From: Rhodanobacteraceae bacterium | GTDB taxonomy: Bacteria > Pseudomonadota > Gammaproteobacteria > Xanthomonadales > Xanthomonadaceae | Assembly (NCBI GenBank): GCA_024233975.1 | Contig: JACKOX010000033.1 | Location: 1-26,903 of the forward strand | Length of the DNA: 26,903 nt | Direction of reading: 5' to 3' | Part shown: positions 6,400 through 13,486 of the stretch, one piece after another | Position numbering within the stretch: the first letter of the stretch is position 1 | How the letters are laid out: every line of letters starts with the position of its first letter | Notes under the pieces: model-generated | What the model saw: only the letters and a program-made list of their open reading frames with translations | The model's database searches: none | What the model was told of the DNA's origin: nothing | Made by a program: the position numbers and the translations under genes

Positions 6400-7653
6400 A
6401 TGGACATCAAACGCGAAGACCTCAAGCAGAAGAAGCGCCGTCGCCAGATCGGCTTCGGCCTGTTCGGCGCCCTGGCGCTGGCGGCAGTGATCATGCTGGT
6501 GGCCCGGCTGGAGCCGGCCGCACCCAGCGTGGAGCGCGCCAGTCTGTGGATCGATACGGTGAAGCGCGGCGAGCTGCTGCGTGAAGTCCGCGGCCCCGGC
6601 ACGCTGGTGCCGACCGAGATCCGCTGGATCAGCGCCGAGACCAGCGCCAACGTCGAGCGCATCCTGGTCAAGCCCGGCGCACAGGTAGAGCCGGACACGG
6701 TGATCCTTGAGCTCAGCAATCCTGAGGTGATGGAGCAGCAGCTGGCGGCCAATGCCGCGCTGACCGCCGCCAGGGCCGATCTCGAGGCCAAGCGCGTCAG
6801 TCTGGAAAGCCAGCTGCTCGACCAGAAGGCCAACCTGGCCAGCGTCGAGGCCGATTACGAGTCCGCGCGCCTGCAGATGGACGCCGAGAAGGAGCTGGCC
6901 GACAAGGGCATCATCCCGCGCATCCAGTACCGCCGTTCGGAGCTGGCCGCCAACCAGAGGAAGGTGCGTCTCGACATCGAGCAGGAGCGCATCGAGAAAT
7001 TTCGCAGCACCATCAGCTCACAGCTGGCAGCCGATCGCGCCCGCGTCGAGCAGCTGGCCGGTACCGCGGCGCTGCGCCAGCGCCAGGTAGAGGCGCTGGC
7101 GGTAAAGGCCGGTATCAGCGGCGTGTTGCAGCAGGTGCCGGTGGAGGAAGGCCAGCAGGTCGCACCGGGACGCCAGCTGGCGCGTGTCGCGAAACCCGAT
7201 CAGCTGCGCGCCGAGCTGCGGATTCCGGAAACCCAGATGAAGGACGTGGTCATCGGCCAGGCTGCGCGCATCGACACGCGCAACGGCGTGGTCGAAGGTC
7301 GTGTGCAGCGTGTTGATCCGGCCGTGGTCAATGGTGCCGTGCAGGTCGATGTCGACCTGACTGGCGAGCTGCCGGCCGGCGCGCGTCCCGACCTCAGCGT
7401 GGACGGCACCATCGAGCTGGAAAAGCTGGAAGACGTGCTCTACGTCGGTCGCCCCGCCTTCGGTCAGCCGGACAGCGAAGTGCGCCTGTTCCTGCTCGAC
7501 GAAGCCGGCGACAGCGCGCATCGCGTGCCGGTGCAGCTGGGCCGCGCCTCGGTCAGCCTGATCGAGATCCGTCGCGGCCTGAAGCCCGGCGATCGCATCG
7601 TCCTTTCCGATACCTCGCAGTGGGATCGCTACGACCGCCTCAGCCTCGACTGA
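6400..7653 (+). CDS. HlyD/MacA-type periplasmic adaptor (membrane-fusion protein)
   Basis: This 417-residue adaptor would link an inner-membrane ABC transporter to the periplasm and perhaps to an outer-membrane channel. It has a basic cytoplasmic N-terminus (D-L-K-Q-K-K-R-R-R), one membrane anchor at about residues 18-36, a first lipoyl half near 60-105 (V-E-R-I-L-V-K-P-G-A-Q-V), an alpha-helical hairpin about 110-225 rich in Ala, Glu and Leu, a second lipoyl half containing K-A-G-I-S-G-V-L-Q-Q-V-P-V, then a beta-barrel and membrane-proximal domain. The ATG at 6400 is chosen because a start further upstream (TTG, 6361) would lie upstream of the sigma-54 promoter, and later Met codons would cut the anchor. 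No ribosome site precedes it; the message would be almost leaderless. It is the first gene of a five-gene operon with the ATPase 67 bases on. The cargo is unknown. Confidence 0.88.
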   Translation: MDIKREDLKQKKRRRQIGFGLFGALALAAVIMLVARLEPAAPSVERASLWIDTVKRGELLREVRGPGTLVPTEIRWISAETSANVERILVKPGAQVEPDTVILELSNPEVMEQQLAANAALTAARADLEAKRVSLESQLLDQKANLASVEADYESARLQMDAEKELADKGIIPRIQYRRSELAANQRKVRLDIEQERIEKFRSTISSQLAADRARVEQLAGTAALRQRQVEALAVKAGISGVLQQVPVEEGQQVAPGRQLARVAKPDQLRAELRIPETQMKDVVIGQAARIDTRNGVVEGRVQRVDPAVVNGAVQVDVDLTGELPAGARPDLSVDGTIELEKLEDVLYVGRPAFGQPDSEVRLFLLDEAGDSAHRVPVQLGRASVSLIEIRRGLKPGDRIVLSDTSQWDRYDRLSLD

Positions 7654-7720
7654 GCGCGGCATCCCGACGAGCAGACGACTCCCGAATTTTCCGCATACAG
7701 AACACGAACAGGATTGACCC

Positions 7721-8533
7721 ATGAGCAGCCACATCGACACCGCCAACGGCAACGCGCAGCACACGCTGCTGAAGATGGAAGACATCAGCAAGATCTTCTA
7801 CACCGACGAGGTCGAGACCCACGCGCTGTCCGGCGTGCACTTCGCGATCGATCGCGGCGACTACGTGTCCATCACCGGGCCGTCCGGCTGCGGCAAGTCG
7901 ACGCTGCTGTCGATCCTCGGCCTGCTGGATACGCCAAGTGGCGGCAGCTACAGCCTGAATGGCGTGCCGGTGCAGGACATTTCGGCGTCCGAGCGCGCGC
8001 GAATCCGCAACCGTGAGATCGGCTTCATCTTCCAGGCCTTCAACCTGATCGGTGACCTCAGCGTGTTCGAGAACGTCGAGCTGCCGCTGACCTACCGCGA
8101 CGGCCTTGGCAAGGGCGAGCGTCGTGACCGCGTGCAGAACGCACTGGAGCGCGTCGGCATGGCGCATCGCCTCAAGCACTACCCGTCGCAGCTCTCCGGT
8201 GGCCAGCAGCAGCGCGTCGCCGTTGCGCGTGCGCTGGTTGGTGAGCCGTCGATCCTGCTCGCCGATGAGCCGACCGGCAACCTCGATTCCAAGAACGGCG
8301 AAGCGGTGATGGCGCTGCTCGACGAACTGCACCAGGCCGGTTCGACGATCTGCATGGTCACCCACGATCCGCGCTACGCCGACTTCGCCGATCGCAAGGT
8401 GTTCATGTTCGACGGTCGCGTGGTTGACGAAGACACGCTGCACCGCCTGCGCCAGGAAGAAGACGCGCGGCTCGACGAGCAGATCGCGAAGGCACGTGAT
8501 CGTGGCGGCCGCGATGTCGTGGGCGCTGCCTGA
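7721..8533 (+). CDS. ABC transporter ATPase of the LolD/MacB type
   Basis: This 270-residue ATPase would power the adjacent permeases from the cytoplasmic side. Walker A is G-P-S-G-C-G-K-S-T at residues 53-61, the Q-loop glutamine is 105 in F-I-F-Q-A-F-N-L, the ABC signature L-S-G-G-Q is 158-162, Walker B I-L-L-A-D-E is 178-183, and the switch histidine is 215. The F-Q-x-F-N-L-I form and the E-N-V-E-L-P-L-x-Y segment are typical of the LolD/MacB/FtsE group of mechanotransmission transporters. It extends about 25 residues past the usual end with a charged tail. The ATG at 7721 follows A-G-G-A with eight bases of spacing. It is separate from the permeases, unlike E. coli MacB where both are fused, and sits between the adaptor and the first permease, 19 bases before the latter. 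Confidence 0.94.
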   Translation: MSSHIDTANGNAQHTLLKMEDISKIFYTDEVETHALSGVHFAIDRGDYVSITGPSGCGKSTLLSILGLLDTPSGGSYSLNGVPVQDISASERARIRNREIGFIFQAFNLIGDLSVFENVELPLTYRDGLGKGERRDRVQNALERVGMAHRLKHYPSQLSGGQQQRVAVARALVGEPSILLADEPTGNLDSKNGEAVMALLDELHQAGSTICMVTHDPRYADFADRKVFMFDGRVVDEDTLHRLRQEEDARLDEQIAKARDRGGRDVVGAA

Positions 8534-8552
8534 ATCCGGAACGGAGATCACC

Positions 8553-11018
8553 ATGCTTCGACAATTGATCAACGACGCTCGCTACAGCCTGCGTGCGCTG
8601 CTGGCGCGGCCGGGCTTCACTCTGATCGCCGTGCTGACCTTGGCGCTGGGTATCGGCGCCAACACCGCGATCTTCTCGGTGATCAACGGCATGCTGTTGC
8701 AGCCGCTGCCGTTCCCCGACAGCGAGCGTCTGGTCGACGTGCACAACAGCTATCCGAAGATGGGGCTGGAGTATGCGTCGAGCTCTGTGCCCGACTATCT
8801 CGACCGCCGAGAGCAGGCCGAGGCGCTGGACGACCTGGCCATGTACGACTGGACCAGCTACAGCCTGTCGACAGCGGGCGAGCGTGCCGAGGCGGTTCGC
8901 GCTCTGCGCGCCACGCCGTCGCTGTTTTCCACGCTGGGCGTGAAGGCGGCGATGGGCCGGGCGCTCATCGAAGACGACGGCAAGGTCGGGAACGACCATG
9001 TGGTCGTGCTCAGTGATTCCTTGTGGCGTAACCGCTTCAATGCAGATCCCGGGCTGGTTGGTCGCGACATCCGCCTCAACAGCGAGCCCTACCGCGTGGT
9101 CGGCGTGATGCCAGCCGGATTCGCCTTTCCCGATCGCAATGCGAAGCTGTGGACCAGCTACGCCATCACGCCGGGCGAGGCCAGCGATTTTCAGCGCGGC
9201 TCCGAGCATGTCGCCACACTCGGTCGCCTCAAGGCGGGTGCCAGCATCGAACAGCTGGAATCGCAGATGACGGCGATCATCGCGCGCAACGCCGAGCGTT
9301 TCATCGGCATGGACAATCCGCAGGTCGTGGATTTTGGCGAGTTCCTGCGGGCCGGCAATTTCCAGGGACGCGCCGAGAACCTGCACGAGCAGAAGGTCGA
9401 GGACCAGCGCCCGCTGCTGCTGATCCTGCAGGCTGCGGTCGGCCTCGTGCTGCTGATTGCCTGCGCCAATACCGCGAACCTGATGCTGAGCCGTGTGCTG
9501 TCGCGCAGCGGCGAACTGTCGGTGCGCAGTGCGCTCGGCGCCAGTCGAGCCCGCATCGCCAGCCAGTTGCTGGTCGAAGCGTTGTTGCTGGCAATGGCGG
9601 GTGGTGCGCTTGGCGTGATGTTCGCCTACGCGATGGTTGGCGTGCTGCCGCTGTTTGGCCTTGGCGACGAAAGCAGTCTGTTCAGTTTCAGCATCGACAC
9701 CCGCGTGCTGTTGTTTGCATTGGGCGTGTCACTGCTCGCCGGCCTGCTGGCCGCGCTGATGCCGATGCTGTCGTTGTGGCGCCTCGACATCCACGGCTCG
9801 ATCAAGGAAGGCGGGCGCCTGGGTGGCGGCGGCCGGCGCACGGCGACGGTGCGCAGCGGGCTCGTGGTTGCGCAGCTGGCGCTGGCGACCACGCTGCTGA
9901 TCGGCGCCGGGCTGCTGCTGAAGAGCTTCGTCCGCTTGCAGGACCAGGATCCCGGCTTTGTATCCAAAGGCGTGATCACCGCCCGCATCCGGCTGGCGGA
10001 GAACCGCTTCCCTGACATGACGGCGCAGCAGCGCTACTTCGAGGACGTGCTGCGCGAAGTGTCGGCGGTTCCCGGCGTGGATGTCGCCGGTTTCACCTCG
10101 TCGCTGCCGTTCTCCGGTAGCGACTCCAGCGGCAGCTACGACGTCGACGGTCTGGAAACGCCGGAAAACGATCCGGGCCCTCACGGCATGCAGCGGCTGG
10201 TCAGCGCGGGCTATTTCCAAGCCATGGAAATTCCGCTCAAGCTGGGTCGCGGCTTCGCGGTGACTGACTCCGCCGATGCGCCGCCGGTGGTGATCATCGA
10301 TCAATACCTCGCCCACAAGTTCTGGCCGGGCGAGAGTCCGATCGGCAAGCGGCTCCGTCGTGGCGACAACCAGCCCTGGGCAGAAGTCGTGGGCGTGGTC
10401 GGCACGGTGAAGCACTACCGGCTCAGCGAGGCAGTGGAGAAGGAAACGCTTTACTGGCCGCTGACGCAGATGGCGCGGGCCCACGGCATGCTGGTGATCC
10501 GCAGCCATGGCGATCCAAACACGCTGATCCCTGCGCTGCGCGACGCCATCCTCAAGGTTGATCCCGAACAGCCTGTCTCTGACATGCGCCTGATGACCCA
10601 GCGCGTCGCCGATACGCTGGACACGCAGCGTGCGCCGATGCTGCTTGTGGGTCTGTTCGCCATCGTCGCCATTGCGCTGGCCAGCATCGGTATCTATGGC
10701 GTGCTCGCCTATTCGGTGAACCAGCGTCGTGGCGAGCTGGGCGTGCGCGTGGCCATCGGTGCCGGTCGCGGCGACATCCTGCGCCTGGTGCTGCGTCAGG
10801 CCGGCATGCTGGTGGTGGTCGGTCTGGTGGTCGGCGTGTTGGTTGCTGTTTTTGCCGGGCAGGGCATGAGTGCGCTGCTGTTCGGCGTATCGCGCTTTGA
10901 TCCCGTGGTGTTCATCGGTGTGGTGTTGCTGCTGGCGGTGGTCGCCCTGGTTGCCTGCCTGCTGCCGGCGCGTCGCGCCGTTGCCACTGATCCCATGCAA
11001 GCCCTTCGCTACGAGTAA
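8553..11018 (+). CDS. FtsX/MacB-type ABC permease 1 (duplicated, ADOP-like)
   Basis: This 821-residue inner-membrane permease has two MacB-type halves. Membrane segments are seen near residues 21-45, 290-310, 335-365, 385-405, 434-458, 695-720, 748-770 and 785-805, with two large periplasmic domains (about 50-285 and 460-690). Each half carries the cytoplasmic coupling helix that docks on the ATPase: E-L-S-V-R-S-A-L-G-A-S-R at 321 and E-L-G-V-R-V-A-I-G-A-G-R at 728. It ends in L-L-P-A-R-R-A-V-A-T-D-P, a family hallmark. Length and double layout match the 'acidobacterial duplicated orphan permease' (ADOP) type, except that here an ATPase is adjacent. The ATG at 8553 follows A-C-G-G-A-G-A at good spacing; the frame is open upstream into the ATPase gene but that part is unrelated. 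The substrate is unknown; such transporters often move lipoproteins, peptides or lipids. Confidence 0.92.
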   Translation: MLRQLINDARYSLRALLARPGFTLIAVLTLALGIGANTAIFSVINGMLLQPLPFPDSERLVDVHNSYPKMGLEYASSSVPDYLDRREQAEALDDLAMYDWTSYSLSTAGERAEAVRALRATPSLFSTLGVKAAMGRALIEDDGKVGNDHVVVLSDSLWRNRFNADPGLVGRDIRLNSEPYRVVGVMPAGFAFPDRNAKLWTSYAITPGEASDFQRGSEHVATLGRLKAGASIEQLESQMTAIIARNAERFIGMDNPQVVDFGEFLRAGNFQGRAENLHEQKVEDQRPLLLILQAAVGLVLLIACANTANLMLSRVLSRSGELSVRSALGASRARIASQLLVEALLLAMAGGALGVMFAYAMVGVLPLFGLGDESSLFSFSIDTRVLLFALGVSLLAGLLAALMPMLSLWRLDIHGSIKEGGRLGGGGRRTATVRSGLVVAQLALATTLLIGAGLLLKSFVRLQDQDPGFVSKGVITARIRLAENRFPDMTAQQRYFEDVLREVSAVPGVDVAGFTSSLPFSGSDSSGSYDVDGLETPENDPGPHGMQRLVSAGYFQAMEIPLKLGRGFAVTDSADAPPVVIIDQYLAHKFWPGESPIGKRLRRGDNQPWAEVVGVVGTVKHYRLSEAVEKETLYWPLTQMARAHGMLVIRSHGDPNTLIPALRDAILKVDPEQPVSDMRLMTQRVADTLDTQRAPMLLVGLFAIVAIALASIGIYGVLAYSVNQRRGELGVRVAIGAGRGDILRLVLRQAGMLVVVGLVVGVLVAVFAGQGMSALLFGVSRFDPVVFIGVVLLLAVVALVACLLPARRAVATDPMQALRYE

Positions 11019-11023
11019 TCGAC

Positions 11024-13453
11024 ATGTTGAGCATCTTCGGGAACATTAGCCACGAACTGAAAGCGGCCTTCCGCGCCTGCACCAAACGGCCGGGCCACAC
11101 CGCGCTGGTCGTCACCGTGCTGGCGGCGGGGCTGGCCTGCGTGATGTTCATGCTGGTGATCATCGACAGCATGATCATCCGGCCGCTGCCGTTTGATCGT
11201 GACGGCTCCATGCTGAACATCGGGATCAGCGAGCAGTCGCAGCCCGGTCAGATCCGCAACGTGTCTGGCCACGACCTGCTGGAATGGCAGTCGCTGCTGA
11301 AGGACAACGCCACGCTCGCCGGTTACTACAGCAACACCATCAACCTCAGCGACATGGAGACGCCGGAGCGCTTCAAGGGCGCCCGGGTCACGCCGGGTCT
11401 GCTGCGCCTGCTGGGTACCAACCCGATCCTTGGCCGGGACTTCGCCGAGGCCGACACGCTCCCCGGCGCCCCGCCGGTGGTGCTGCTGTCCTGGTCGCTC
11501 TGGCAGTCGCGCTATGGCGGTCAGCCGAACATCGTGGGTCAGCAAATCCGTATGAACGCGGCACCGGCAACCGTCATTGGCGTGATGCCGCGTGACTTCT
11601 CGTTCCCGTTCCGCGAGGAGATCTGGGCGCTGGACGTGCCGCGACCGGGCATGTCGCGCGAGGAAAGTTCCAATTTCGAGGTGATTGCCCGGGTTGCGCC
11701 GGGGGCGATGGCGACCGTCGATGCACGATTGGCGGGCTGGTACGAGCAGGCCAGGCAGGAGGCGCCAGACTACTTCCAGCAGCGCGCCATCCAGCACCAG
11801 CCGCTCAAGTTCGTGTTCATCTCCAAGCAGACGCAGAAGATCCTTGGCGTGATGCTGGGAGCGGTGGTGCTGGTGCTGCTGATCGCCTGCGCCAACACGG
11901 CGAATCTGCTGCTGACCCGCAGTGCCAGCCGCCGGCAGGAACTTTCCGTGCGCGTCGCTCTGGGTGCAAGCGGCAGGCGGCTCGCGCTGCATCTTCTGGC
12001 ACACAGCCTGCTGCTGTCGCTGATCGCCATGGTGCTGGCCCTGCCGCTGGCGATGGCGGGCACGCACTGGATGCAACACATGTTTGCGGCGTCGGAGGAA
12101 GGTCCACCGGAATGGATGCGCCTTGATTTTGACTGGCGCGTGCTCGGTATCGCCTTGCTGGCTGCGGTGTTGACCGCACTGATCAGCGGGGCCTATCCGG
12201 CATGGAATGCCGCCCGCAGCGGCATCGCGCAGACCATGCGCCAGGGCGGTCGAAGCGCCACCGGTGGCGCGTTCGCGGCTGGCAGTCGCTGGCTGGTCGC
12301 CGGCGAACTGGCGATGAGCTGCATTCTCTTGATCACTGCCGGTTCGATGGTGGTCGGCGTGGTCAACTTCATCCACAGCGACATCGGCGTGAACACCGAT
12401 CACCGGCTGACCGCCCGCGTTGGTCTGGTCGGTCCGGAGTTCGATGGTGAGGAGGCGAAACGGACGTTTTACGAGCGGATCAGCGAGCGCCTGCTTGCCG
12501 ATCCCGATGTGCTCGACGCGACGGTCAGCAGTGTGCTACCCGGATTGATCGGCGATGACCGCACCGTGATTCCGGCGGCGCAGCTGGGTGATAACTCGGC
12601 GATGACCAACACCCGTCTCGGCTCGGTGGACACGCACTTCTTCGACACCTTCGACATCAAATTGCAGCGTGGTCGGCTGTTCGACCAGCGTGATGGTATC
12701 GACGCGGTGCCGGTCGCCGTGGTGGACACCACCTTTGCCCAGCGGCTGTCGCCGGATGGGGATGTCATCGGCAAGCGCTTTGTCATCGATCCGGACGACG
12801 ACGAGACGCCGACCACCTATACGGTTGTCGGCGTGACCTCACCACTGCAACTCGACGACGTGGACGACCGGATCGAGCCGTCGATGCTGGTCCCGTTGGT
12901 GCAGCAGACGCCGCAATACGCCAGCATCATCGTGCACACGCGCGCTGATGAAATGGCCTTCGCGCCACGACTTCGTGCATTGGTCCGTGAGGTCCAGCCC
13001 GACCTCCCGATCTACTGGGTGAAGGGTTACGACCAGGTGATCTACGAGGCGACCGTGGGCGAGCATTTCCTGGCGAAGATCTTCAGCGTGCTCGGCATCA
13101 TCGCCGTGGTGCTGGCCGCCGCTGGTCTGTATGGCGTGATCGCCTTCAGCGTGACCCAGCGTACCCGCGAGATCGGCATTCGCCGTGCATTGGGCGCACC
13201 GCGTTCGCGCCTGGTCCGGGGCCTGTTGCGGACCAGTTTCTGGCAGGTTGTGGTTGGCATCGTTGTCGGTGTCGGACTCGGCATTCCCTTTGCCGGCCTG
13301 CTCGCCGGCCTGATCGAGAACATGCAGGCGCCCGTGGTCGCCATCAGCGTGGTGGCGACCACGTTGATGCTCGTCGTCGCGCTGCTGGCCTCGCTCTTGC
13401 CTGCGCGTCGAGCGCTGGACATCGAACCCACAGTGGCCTTGCGCCATGAATGA
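11024..13453 (+). CDS. FtsX/MacB-type ABC permease 2 (duplicated)
   Basis: This 809-residue permease is a divergent paralogue of its neighbours. It starts five bases after the stop of permease 1 with only a weak ribosome site, so translation is probably coupled. It has an N-terminal membrane segment (about 27-52), a periplasmic domain containing the typical V-I-G-V-M-P-R-D-F-S-F-P motif, a three-segment FtsX core with coupling helix Q-E-L-S-V-R-V-A-L-G-A-S-G, then a second half with coupling helix T-R-E-I-G-I-R-R-A-L-G-A-P-R and the closing L-L-P-A-R-R-A-L-D-I-E-P. The first coupling helix follows L-L-I-A-C-A-N-T-A-N-L-L-L-T-R, a stretch shared almost exactly with permease 1. Both halves look intact. 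Whether it pairs with permease 1, permease 3 or itself cannot be told from sequence. Confidence 0.91.
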   Translation: MLSIFGNISHELKAAFRACTKRPGHTALVVTVLAAGLACVMFMLVIIDSMIIRPLPFDRDGSMLNIGISEQSQPGQIRNVSGHDLLEWQSLLKDNATLAGYYSNTINLSDMETPERFKGARVTPGLLRLLGTNPILGRDFAEADTLPGAPPVVLLSWSLWQSRYGGQPNIVGQQIRMNAAPATVIGVMPRDFSFPFREEIWALDVPRPGMSREESSNFEVIARVAPGAMATVDARLAGWYEQARQEAPDYFQQRAIQHQPLKFVFISKQTQKILGVMLGAVVLVLLIACANTANLLLTRSASRRQELSVRVALGASGRRLALHLLAHSLLLSLIAMVLALPLAMAGTHWMQHMFAASEEGPPEWMRLDFDWRVLGIALLAAVLTALISGAYPAWNAARSGIAQTMRQGGRSATGGAFAAGSRWLVAGELAMSCILLITAGSMVVGVVNFIHSDIGVNTDHRLTARVGLVGPEFDGEEAKRTFYERISERLLADPDVLDATVSSVLPGLIGDDRTVIPAAQLGDNSAMTNTRLGSVDTHFFDTFDIKLQRGRLFDQRDGIDAVPVAVVDTTFAQRLSPDGDVIGKRFVIDPDDDETPTTYTVVGVTSPLQLDDVDDRIEPSMLVPLVQQTPQYASIIVHTRADEMAFAPRLRALVREVQPDLPIYWVKGYDQVIYEATVGEHFLAKIFSVLGIIAVVLAAAGLYGVIAFSVTQRTREIGIRRALGAPRSRLVRGLLRTSFWQVVVGIVVGVGLGIPFAGLLAGLIENMQAPVVAISVVATTLMLVVALLASLLPARRALDIEPTVALRHE

Positions 13454-13486
13454 CGTCCGCATCATCGAACGGAATGGAGAATCCCG

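Noticed and set aside
9729..11000. 423-codon minus-strand frame
   Set aside because: Antisense to permease 1; His/Gln-rich shadow composition.
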